From NCBI GenBank assembly GCA_033782935.1, contig JAWQEG010001317.1, positions 107,065-171,064 on the forward strand: a stretch of 64,000 nucleotides of DNA, written 5' to 3'. The stretch comes from Petrolisthes cinctipes. Lineage: Eukaryota > Arthropoda > Malacostraca > Decapoda > Porcellanidae. The position numbers were made by a program, and so were the translations under genes. Shown here one piece after another: positions 35,589-45,811 of this stretch. Under the pieces are notes generated by a model. The model saw only the letters and a list, made by a program, of their open reading frames with translations, did not search any database and was not told the origin of the DNA. Position 1 is the first letter of the stretch, and each line of letters opens with the position of its first letter.

Positions 35589-36018
35589 TTGATAATAATG
35601 CATTTCCGGAGTGAGAAATTAGCTATTATTAAACCTATTGTTAAAGGTAACCTTGACCCTCAAAGTCTGAGTTCGTACAGACCAGTATTGAAACTGACCT
35701 ATTTATCGAAAGTGATTGAAAATATAATTTTAGATCAGTTATGGTATCACTTAAAGGAAGTAAAGGCTATATCTGATAGTCAGCAATATTCAACTGAGAC
35801 TGCACTATGTACCGTAGTTATTGACCTACTGTACTAGTGTTGATGGATGAAGGAATGTGTACCTGTAGTGTTTTTATTATGCTTGATATGAGTGCTGCAT
35901 TCGCCTTTACTTGTGATATTTCAGTATTAAACCATGGTGCCTGATCTTTCACAGTTATTTCCTTTTTAATCACAGGACACACTGCTTCGTATGCCTTTTT
36001 ATTCAAAAGTGGCAGCAA
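35589..36018. pseudogene. rearranged non-LTR retrotransposon fragment
   Basis: Plus strand 35610-35830 encodes the start of a reverse transcriptase, IIKPIVKGNLDPQSLSSYRP, then LSKVIENIILDQL. The minus strand at 36018-35850 encodes the pre-RT linker typical of the same proteins, VKDQAPWFNTEISQV. In an intact element the two would lie on one strand in the order linker, then RT; here one is inverted. Both are broken by stops. Confidence 0.7.
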
Positions 36019-36159
36019 CTACAGGCCTTATTCTGCCAGGGGGGGCTGACTTTATTCTCTGTGAATATTAGTCATCCTCCACAGGGCTAGAATAAAGATT
36101 GTTGTAGGATGTGGTCACTTTCTAGTGGATTTGACTAGATCTGCCCACATGGATTAAAA

Positions 36160-36573
36160 ATCTACGTGAGGTGTGCTGCAACCGGAGGCTTTTTTTTTTT
36201 TATATTCACTGCTGTGTGGACCGCCAGCACACAGGGGGTGCATTTCCCTTTGCATGCAGCAGTGTAAACTCCTCCCCATTATGGTCCCTTCAGGGCTGGT
36301 CTCATGGAAGGTGCGGCCCCACTTGTAGCTGTTGTGGCAACGTGGACTTGGTGGGATCAAAGACCTTCTCCCCAATCTCCCTGGCGGTCGGAGGGCCCTA
36401 GACTCCCTGGTCCAGTAAGCTCTGGTCCCATTTCCCTGGGATGTGCTTCTGTAGCCCAGGCATATAGGGCCAGCCCCTCCTTTAATTTGTTTTTTCACTG
36501 CGACCGGAGTGTACCAGAGGTCTGTGGGGCAGGAGACCATTCTGCCCTGGGAGAACAACAACAACAACAATAG
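36160..36573 (+). mobile_element. (AAC)n-tailed retroposon
   Basis: About 400 bp of GC-rich DNA ending GGGAGAACAACAACAACAAC. The simple-repeat tail suggests a SINE or the 3' UTR of a LINE. Overlapping open frames on both strands (76-138 codons) are proline- and glycine-rich and probably chance. No flanking duplication was found. Confidence 0.55.
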
Positions 36574-36927
36574 GCCTATTACATGCAGGGCAGTTCACTT
36601 ATGTCGGTTATACTCCGTGGACACGTTAAAAGTTTAAAATGGCTTCGTTATTCTTAAAACAGCACTCGGTACAAAGGGAAGCCATTGCAATTAATCAAGC
36701 ACACTGATTGGTCGTGGAAATTGAGATGCATTAATCAAACACGCTGATTGGCTGACTATACCAATATGGCCGCTGTACCATACACACCAAGGATTAAGGA
36801 AAATTGAATCAATTATAGGTATGTTACTTTTATTACGAAAGCTAAGCATTTGCGACGGAAATAACCTATGAGGAAATGACGTACATATACTAAGAATTGC
36901 ATTTGACAGAAAAGAATTGATGGTAGT

Positions 36928-36976
36928 TGTTGTTGTTGTTGTTGAAGTTCCTCAAGCTGTCTGACAGAGCAGCCCC
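36928..36976 (-). mobile_element. 49-bp 5'-truncated LINE 3' end with target duplication
   Basis: Minus strand: GGGGCTGCTCTGTCAGACAG, then CTTGAGGAACTTCAACAACAA. It matches the 3' terminus of the Jockey-like relic at 6148-6200. A perfect 13-bp repeat AATTGATGGTAGT flanks it (36915-36927 and 36977-36989). Confidence 0.85.
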
Positions 36977-37136
36977 AATTGATGGTAGTAATTATGGACA
37001 AGGTGTTGAATAATACCAAGAAAAGATTGAAAACACATCTATTGGCTGAGTGTTACGACATGGATAATATGAGCATTAGAAATGAATATCATGTTTAACA
37101 AAATTGAGGGAGGCCCTGCAGAGCATCATCTGCGGT

Positions 37137-38720
37137 ATTTATTGAAAGAATTACCGTTTTGTAGCAGTGTTGCCAGATCTGGCTAGGTCCCAGTATTTTG
37201 CCCAGGTCATTTCCTGTACTTTACCATGGTTATTTCCCGGTAGTTTGCTCAGGTTAGGTCCCGGTAGTCTGATGTGGTCTAGGTTAGGTTAGGTAAGGTC
37301 AGGCTAATTTCATGGGAAATGGGGCATTTGCGGAGGAAATGCCATAGAAGAAAATAGTCTTAGAATTGTCTAAATAAGTGGGTAATGAAGGTAAAAAAAC
37401 CGTAAGCAATAATAGTAATGCTTTCAATATTTACCCCATCTGCTGATGGAGCAGGGCCTACAATAGGTATTTATCTAGACTATTGCCACTTTGTAGCAGT
37501 TTTGCAAGATCCGGCTAAGTCCCAGTACAACCTAACCTGGGCAAACTACCGGGAAATAACCGTGGTAAAGTACAGGAAATAACCGTGGCAAAATACTGGG
37601 ACCTAGCCAGATCTGGCAACACTGGTACAAAACGGCAATTCTTTCAATAAATACCGTATTTTGCCCCGGTCAGGTCCTGGTACTTTACCACGGTTATTTC
37701 CCGGTAGTTTGCCCAGGTTAGGTCCCAGTAGTCTGCTGCGGTCTATGTTAGGTTAGGTATGGTCAGGTTAGGTATGGTCAGGTTAGGTATGGTCAGGTCA
37801 GGTAAGGTCAGGCTAATTTCAAAATACCCCATTTGAATATCTTGGAAATTGGATATTTCCGAAGAATATGCTATAGAAGAAAAGTGTCGTATGTTAGAAT
37901 GGTATAAATTAGTGGGTAAGAGGGCAAAAACATTGTATCAACAACCGGCAATAGAGTAGAATGGTCTAAATAAGTGGGTAAAGAGGGTAAAAACATTGTA
38001 ATAGAAAACGGCGGTAAATATTGAAAGAATTACCGTTATTGCGAATATTTTTTCTACCTTCATTACCCACTTATTTAGACCATTCTAAGACTATTTTCTT
38101 CTATGGCATTTCCTTCGCAAATGCCCCATTTCCCATGATAGGGCATTTTGAAATTAGCCTGACTTTACCTAACCTAACTTAGACCGCATCAGACTACCGG
38201 GACCTAACCTGGGCAAACTACCAGGAAATAACAGTGATAAAGTGCAGGAAATGACCGGGGCAAAATACTGGGACCTAGCCGTATCTGGCAATACTGCTAC
38301 AAAACGGTTAATGGTATTTATTGAAAGTATTACCGTTTTGCAGCAGTGTTGCCAGATCCGGCTGAGTCCCAGTATTTTGCCCAAGTCATTTATTGTACTT
38401 TATCACGATTATTTCCGGGTAGTTTGCCCAGGTTAGGTTCCGGTAGTCTGCCCAGGTTAGGTCCCGGTAGTCTGATGCGGTCTAGGTTAGGTTAGGTCAG
38501 GTCAGGTAAGGTCAGGCTAATTTCAAAGTGCCCCATTTGAATATGCCCTATTTTGGAAATGGGGCATTTGCAGAGGAAATGCCATAGAAGAAAATAGTCT
38601 TAGAATGGTCTAAATAAGTAGGTAATGAAGGTAGAAAAACCTTACGCAATAACGGTAATTCATTCAATATTTACCCGGTTAATTCTTTCAATAAATACAA
38701 AAACGGCAATAGAATACCTT
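37137..38720. repeat. cluster of G-family MITE copies
   Basis: At least five whole or partial copies in both orientations, seen from repeated GTATTTATTGAAAGAATTAC ends, GCAGTGTTGCCAGATC, GCCCCGGTCATTTCCTGTAC, CCGGTAGTTTGCCCAGGTTA and TCTTAGAATGGTCTAAATA blocks. The first copy (about 37138-37431) is the most complete, flanked by TCATCTGC/CCATCTGC. GGTTAGG-rich stretches (37738-37805, 38481-38515) belong to the repeat. Confidence 0.8.
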
Positions 38721-39329
38721 ACGTTACGTTACGATGTTACTGGACGCAGGTCTAACTATGTGACCTCTATGTCCAGATCCAGATCTCAGCCATTTTCCAT
38801 CTCTACTTTAGGTTGACATAATATACCGATAAGTACCCTACAATATCTTATAGAATCCAAACAAGTAAGTAAACATCACATGGCAATATACTATATAAAT
38901 ACCCAATATCATTTATGTTACTACTTACTTAGAAGACCAGGGAGCCACTATGATCTTCATTTTAATTGCGTAGAGCCCCCAATTTTCTCTTACTAATCAC
39001 TATGCGTATAAATTCTAGCAGGATATGTGAGTATAATAGTACAGCAGTAGTGTGGTGCTTTCACATGTTTTGGTTTGGAACTTTGGAAATGTAATGTTGT
39101 GGCCACATGGAACGTCCTGACGGTCCTGTATTGTATGTTTGTATCCCGTTTTCTATAATATCTTCATCTATTTTAATATATTGGTCTGATTTATGGTCAG
39201 TGTAATACATCAACAGAGTAATATTTCATATTTTATGCTAATAAATACAAAATACAGACGACAGTCCCAATCACAAGACTAGGCCACTGACTATGAGCTG
39301 AAAAACATAGGGCGCATTTTTGTCGTCAA

Positions 39330-40080
39330 AGCTGTAGCTTCGAGCACAGAGGTGGGTTGCGCGCTCTATGTGTATAGCTCTGTGGAGATAACCTTTGGAG
39401 GATGTGTCTGCAGACAGTTGGCTCGTGTTTGCCGATGACGTCTGTGATTATTCCAGCCAGCACATCCAGTAAGCGCGTCCCATCCCCATAGAGATATAAA
39501 GGATACCTCCATGCAAGGCCAAGAGATATACCTCTTGGCCTTGCCTCCATGCCCTTCCCCCTAACCTAACCTAACCCAACGTCAGGCGCAATCACTATGT
39601 GAGGAAATTTCCATAAAAATATATAATTTTATGTGCCCTGCGGAGCCTCTTACCCACCAAGTACAGCACTCCACACAGGAGCTTTAACCCATTACACCAC
39701 CCCATCGCTGCATTAATCATTGTAGACCTTATATTTTTAACGAATAAATACTTGTACCCACTAATAATAGACCACACTTGGAGTACTGCGACACAGTCTG
39801 GGACCCACACACTAAAAATTATATCAATAAATTAGAGTTCATACAAAATAAAACTGCAAGATGGGCTAGACATGATTACAGACACACTACATCAGTCACT
39901 TTGCAGCCCATGAGCGGCCCTCTGCGGTAGAGACTCTGCGGGACCCACAACTTGAACTTGAACTTGACGCGCTTATCGGATGTGTTGGCTGGATCAATCA
40001 GAGACGTTATCGGCAAATACGAGCCAACTCTCTGCAGATGCTTCTACCTTTGGCCAAATGTGGTTTTCCCTGGCTTCAGG
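39330..40080. repeat. inverted pair of unknown repeats flanking a LINE fragment
   Basis: 39395-39480 and 39965-40050 are inverse copies sharing GGATGTGTTGGCTGG, AGACGTTATCGGCAAA and ACGAGCCAACTCTCTGCAG with substitutions. They enclose the LINE fragment at 39758-39900. The family is not recognised. Confidence 0.55.
39758..39900 (+). pseudogene. non-LTR reverse-transcriptase C-terminal fragment (CR1/Jockey-like)
   Basis: Open frame reading NRPHLEYCDTVWDPHTKNYI, then NKLEFIQNKTARW. This is the conserved tail of LINE reverse transcriptases (RPHLEY..VWDPH). Only about 48 codons remain. Confidence 0.8.
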
Positions 40081-40533
40081 CTGACTCGAGCTGCGCTTTT
40101 TAAGCTACCCACAAACGAACATAAATATTGATCAATATTGGGGATTATCAATATTATTGATCGTATATGGGTTATATCAAGGATTTTAGTACAGTACTAG
40201 AAACCTTGGTTTCAACGAAGCTGTTTTCGTATCCTATTGACGACAAAAACACGCCTTAACGTCTGCAGTGGCCAGCCGACCAAGTTGTCAACAGTGACGT
40301 GTGGCATTCAGCAGTGGCTCCTACACAATCAATTTTATTGCGCATTATCCCGTATTACGCAATATAATTGACAGTGAAGGGTTCGTATTGAAGATTGACA
40401 CAATATATTGAAGACGTCAATACGAGTTTGATATAATATTGGGCAATACTTATTGTGTACTGTATATATTGAGTAGTATCAACTTAACATTGTGCAATCT
40501 TTTGTTGTGTGTATCCTGTCTTCACAAAGGTCA

Positions 40534-40962
40534 ATGTTTGGAACGAAATCAAAATCCGATCGTTTATTCCTGTCTGAATGCTTACAACTCTACAAGGATT
40601 TACCTGCACTGTGGCAGGTCAAAAGTAAAGCATACAAGGACAGAAATAAGAAAAACGCTGCATATCATATCTTGGTGAAGAAGTTTAATGAAAAATATCC
40701 AGACGTTACAAAAGATGATGTGAAAAGGAAATTAAATTCACTACGAACAAACTTTAGAAAGGAACTAATGAAAATCAAACGTTTGCAGAAATCTGGGATA
40801 GGGTCAGACGAGTTTTATCAACCAACATTATGGTATTTTGGTGAGATGCTGTTTCTGGTAGATCAGGAAAGTGAGGAAACGCCTTCAGAATTATGGAGCT
40901 CAAGAAGCATAGAAGGGGATGAGGAAAAGGAAGACATCAATGAAACGGTTGAAACATCATTG
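40534..40962 (+). CDS. MADF-BESS protein exon 1
   Basis: 143 codons with the whole MADF domain and an acidic linker ([19 protein letters not shown]). The donor is TTG/GTAAAT. The frame stays open upstream to about 40490 without ATG, so a 5' non-coding or alternative exon is possible. Confidence 0.85.
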
Positions 40963-41942
40963 GTAAATATACATATATATATTTAATTACCATTATAATC
41001 CTATTACACAGGGAAATTTAAGATAACACAATGTCACTGAATATTTGAATACAAGTCATCAAAAAGTATTTTGTAGCCTAGGGGTGGGAAACATTTATCT
41101 TAATTTATTAATGGAAAGCTGCGGAATAAAAAAATCAACCCTTAATTTGGTAAGCAGATCAAATATCAGCAAGTCCGTCTATATCTCGTATTTGTATTAC
41201 TTATACTATAGATTGTCATATAACCGTTATTCACAGTATTACATAACAATGTAGTTATTTACTAAAGAATTATTTATCTTTTTAAATTACGCGGGCTTTG
41301 ACCTCGGCCATGTTGGAGCCTTGAAAGCACCCCAATCTCCTCTCATTAGAATTTCATAATCAGAGTTTACAACTTTACAACTGCCTTTAATACAATTTTG
41401 TATTTTCTTCTTGTAGTTGTAGAAAATGGATCCCGAGTTCGGTGAACAACTGAACATTTGATTTCCACGTGACATGCGTACTTGCCGTACTATTACTTAA
41501 GATGCAAATTCATATGCAGCCTACCTGAACAGTTTAACACTGGCTACCATAATCTTTACACACGGCAATCATAAATATGTACAGTAGGTTGTAAGTTAAT
41601 ACCATATGTATTAAGTTTATGATCATCAATTTCCAGGGTGATGCCTCCACATCAACTAAATCGTTCACACCTACTCCAGCGAAAATGAGGGTGAAGATTG
41701 ATCAACAGGAGGAACTACTGACTTTGGCCTGCAAACGTCTCCATGACACTGATAATGAATATGCGAAAATAGCAAGTGTTTGGGCAGATGAGTTGAGAAA
41801 AATGAGCCCAACACAAATGCTGTTTGCTAAGAAGGCTATAAATGATATATTATTCGAGGGGCAAATGGGAACTTTACATCGTCACTCGATTATTATAAAT
41901 ACACCAGAAAGTGCCCCTTTGATGGATTCTTCAGACCAGTAA
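40534..41942 (+). CDS. MADF-BESS domain protein, two exons
   Basis: Exon 1 is 40534-40962 and exon 2 is 41637-41942. They join in phase 0 (TTG/GTAAAT to TTTCCAG/GGT) to about 244 residues. The MADF domain is at about residues 9-105, from [20 protein letters not shown] through [20 protein letters not shown] to [21 protein letters not shown]-like motif near the C-terminus reads [24 protein letters not shown] domains are Myb/SANT-like and bind DNA; BESS motifs mediate protein contacts, so a nuclear transcription regulator is likely. Such genes are multicopy in arthropods, some from domesticated transposons. The chosen ATG is the first in frame after a possible upstream acceptor (CACAAAG at 40523-40529). 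Target unknown. Confidence 0.85.
41637..41942 (+). CDS. MADF-BESS protein exon 2
   Basis: Acceptor TTTCCAG. A Ser/Thr-rich start, then a helical region [20 protein letters not shown] and the BESS-like motif. TAA stop at 41940-41942. Confidence 0.85.
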   Translation, partial: GDASTSTKSFTPTPAKMRVKIDQQEELLTLACKRLHDTDNEYAKIASVWADELRKMSPTQMLFAKKAINDILFEGQMGTLHRHSIIINTPESAPLMDSSDQ

Positions 41943-41949
41943 ATCAAGA

Positions 41950-44900
41950 TGGCTTAATCATGAAGATACAGTAGTTTAATCATCAAGTTGATTTTTATCT
42001 ATTGTTTTTATAGCTATACTCCAATGAACCTGTAGATCATAGGCCTAAATTACAGTACTATATTTTGAAGCACAATATTTATAGGAACTTCAAGTTAGAA
42101 TATTGTAAGTAGCCTAAATATTACTATACCTGAATGCACTGTACAGGGTATGGTAATGATAACTTTTCTTTAGTTGTGGGCCCTTGGGTTGGAGCTGATC
42201 ACGTTTGGGGGCCCTATAAGTAGGCTACTGTACTGAACAGTATGATGAAGTTTGGTAACCTCTGTTATAGCCTACTGTATAGCCCCTAAAATGATGCTTC
42301 TCACTAGTATCACACCCTCCCTAGTGCAGTTCCAGCCAGGGTATGGATTGATAATGATAAACAAGGACACTGAAAAACCTTCAGTAATTAGGTGATAATA
42401 TATATTTCAGCACCAATAGGTACAACGGAGTCAGGTTATGTGATCCTAGCTTAAATTGTATGTGTATGTGTATGTGTGTCTTTACAAACATTTACACGTG
42501 TTGGTGGGCATAACAAAATACAAAAACACGGGGAAGGTGAGTATGATGGGCTTAAGAGCTCGTTACTGTGTTAAAGAGGTAACAGTAAATATATATATGC
42601 TGTATCTATACGTATTTATAAAACTGTCTCATGATATGGAAAAATTTCTCTCGACAACAAAACATTATAAAACTTATTTGGACTAGGAATGTGAGCTTCA
42701 TATATACATGCCAAGAGCATCAAAGTGACATTTTTGTCAATTTTGCTTAGGTGGCAACTCAATAACACAATTCATCATGCACCAAATTGTTGACAAAAGT
42801 ATTTGTTCATCCTGTACATAACTCAATTGATTACTCGGTTGTGAATTTTTGGTCATCCGAGTCATCCCCATTCAATTAAACTACTGTATAACTACAAATA
42901 GTGTTAGAAATGAGGAATATGATAGTGGCCAGCACTGGTGCTTGGTCAATTGTGTTTTAGAGCTACAAACATAGTTTCTAAAGTAAAACCTAATCTTGGT
43001 AAGGCAAGAACTCATAAAATCCTATGACCAGGCTTACCTCAGTGCTGCCAATAACACTACCATAATTTCTAATTTGCTTAACAGAACCAGATGATCTTGG
43101 CCAAATTTTGCAGATATGTTCCTTCGACACTGATGCTGACCATTAGCAGTCACCAGCACCAAATTTTCATAACACCATTTTGATCTGAGAAGTCAGGAAT
43201 AGCACATGTACAGTTGCCCTATTAAGTTTAAGACTAGGAAGAACATTTGGAGGCAACTGTGGTGTGATTACAAATGACACAATCTCTTACTCAAATAACT
43301 CTGCTGCCTCACTAGAGAGTTTCATTAATTTAATATATGAACTTCATCATTAAGGCTCTCTGGCTAGATAATCCTACAACTAAAAAAGGTATCAGTGCCA
43401 GAATATAATGAGGTTGGTGTGGCATACTGGCCACATGACATTAACATACTATCACACACCTTCAATGTCAAGGCAGCTCGATAGAAAGCATAAGTCATAG
43501 AGACTTTGAAAGCTTTGTGGTAACTGTGGTCAGATTCAGTCCCCCTTTCGAGTATTCTACCGTCTTCCTTTAACAAGTGGATATGCAGCATTTTATTAAT
43601 CCTTACATATTGGGATCTACCCCATGGTTTATATTGAGTTCAAGGGATAAGCCGTAAGGCGTGCATAATTTACCACCACTGTTTTGAATCTGAAATATTG
43701 TCTTGTTCCTCTACACTATCTTGAAAGGCATTCAGAGTCTATACTTTGAGCGTGCCCATGCTGGGCATCACTAACCCACATCCTACACTCCTCCACACCC
43801 ATTCCCTCACACAACACCTCCTGTGGCTGCCTACTTAGCTTACTTTAATGCTTCTGTTCAAACCTTCTCCATGATTAAGTTTATATCACTAAATGTATTG
43901 CCAACTATACAATACAATAAACTACACTGCCTTCTGGATATACAGTAGATCAATATAGAGACTCACAAACTCATCATTTCTTAAAGTATAGTAATTAGGT
44001 CTGCCCCAACTCTTTATGTTGGTATACAGTACTACTGTATACTGATTTTAGAAAAGTAAACAGTGAATGTTTTAAATTATCTTACAAAGAAATTACATAA
44101 TTTGTAAAGCATATGGCTTATCTCTTGAAGAAATACCATTCTATTTTTCCTGCTGCACTACTGACTACCACGATACAGGTACAGCTCTCCTTCCTCCACA
44201 AGAGCACAAAACCTCATGACTTATCCTCTGATTGTCAAATGAAGCAGCACTTTGGTACAACAAATATTACACAAAGCGAATCTGGTATCTAGTGTATAAT
44301 ACAATAACATATGCTATCTATGTACACTTGTATAATTATATATTCATATATTCTTAAAGAATGAAAACACATATAATTCTACCTCACTTGAGAAATGCTA
44401 CAGAGGAATGTACACTGGTCCACACTGATTTGGTAAAGTCATTGGGCACATTAACTTGAACATCTTGATTATATATTGGTCAGCTGTGATACTGATATTA
44501 CCATAAAAAAAGTCTAATCTCACTCATCTTCTGATAGTCCTCACTAATGAATTCCCCTGGAAGCTCTGGTATATTATGTACTTTATCACTTAACATCTGG
44601 GTAGCTGTTGAGCTATGGTTAATGCTTACTAGGGACTTGTCATGTATTCCATGACAAACAACTATGGCAGTCAAAAAATGTAACTCATGCCTTTATTTTA
44701 GAGTTGTACAACATTAGATCGAGCTGACATGAGAACTTTCTCTATTGCAGCACCTTCAGTAGGTATTACACTCACACATATTCCTCCATCCTCTGGTCAA
44801 ACAACTTTTCTGAGGCTTGTAAGACACACATGAATATGAATGGAACACATCTAGTATGAGAACAGATAATAAATGATGGATGACGGAAGGAAAGTCCCAG

Positions 44901-45690
44901 TGTGATTATCTCTTTACAGCAACATTATGTCGGCAAATAGATGGTTACAGACACTTCAAACAATGAAATAGACTCCATCATTATACAGTATATGCTGTTT
45001 TGTGGCACAATTTTGAGGAATCTGCAGTTTCTTCCAATTCCCCGACAATAGAACCATGTTACAGTTCCCTCAAAGGTACCACACCTTTTGATACCTGTGT
45101 AAGCTATCTTTTACCTCAACTGTTTTTATTTTATAAATATACAGTACAGTATATGCAAAGTCGATCTTGCCAAACATTAAGAAAAGGGAGTGTGAATACC
45201 ATATTGTAATGGTCATTCATTTTATACCTTAAGGTAAGTTTCAGGCCTACTAGTTTCATGTGTTGGCAACTGTTCCTATAAAGTGAACAAAAATTAACCC
45301 TGTTGTCAATTTAGTATATTTTCTAAGGCTAATTATGAATCTCTTGTCCATAAGAACATATTTGAGAACATCAGAATGCCAAGGGAGGGTTTTTGTTCAT
45401 GGTTATCATGCTTGTTGAGTATTCACATACAGTACACTGGAAATTTAATTCACTGGCAGTAGAAAAATCATGAAACTGGCAAATGTTCTACTGAGCTCTG
45501 GTGAAGATAAATTTCTCACAGCTAGGGTGGGAATACTAACAGCCTCTTAGACTCATTTCTTAGCCAGAGGGTAAGAGAGGAACAAATGATGCCTCTGGTC
45601 TCACAGATCATGAGAAGATGAGGCTTTAGTGGGGGATCTTGAGAGTGATTTGCTGCAACCCTCCAGATCCGGAGGGTCGCAGCTTTTCTC
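41950..45690. other. intergenic; includes likely 3' UTR of the RhoGAP gene
   Basis: AT-rich with TACAGTA/TACTGTA strings and TG and TA microsatellites (about 42458-42480). TTTATT hexamers on the plus strand (minus AATAAA), for example near 44692, could end the minus-strand transcript. No coding frame is recognised. Confidence 0.45.
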
Positions 45691-45696
45691 CTTATG

Positions 45697-45811
45697 CTAG
45701 ACTTTACTTTCCGGGCCAACCGCATGGTGCTGGAAGCTCTGTCGGATGTGTGTGAGGTGCGAGGCAGTGACGTGGCCATAGACCTTGTTGTACCATTCAG
45801 GTGTCCGACCC
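45697..45811 (-). CDS. cv-c: RhoGAP-START terminal exon
   Basis: GRTPEWYNKVYGHVTASHLT and HIRQSFQ, ending GPESKV with TAG at 45697-45699. Matches the PEWY...IRNSFQ...GPETKI end of DLC1. An unrelated longer open frame on the same strand overlaps and is a shadow. Confidence 0.9.

Noticed and set aside
36154..36570. 138-codon minus-strand open frame as a gene
   Set aside because: It lies in an (AAC)n-tailed retroposon with overlapping frames on both strands and no recognised motif.
37738..37805. telomeric TTAGG array
   Set aside because: The GGTTAGGTATGGTCAGG units are irregular and belong to the body of the G-family MITE.
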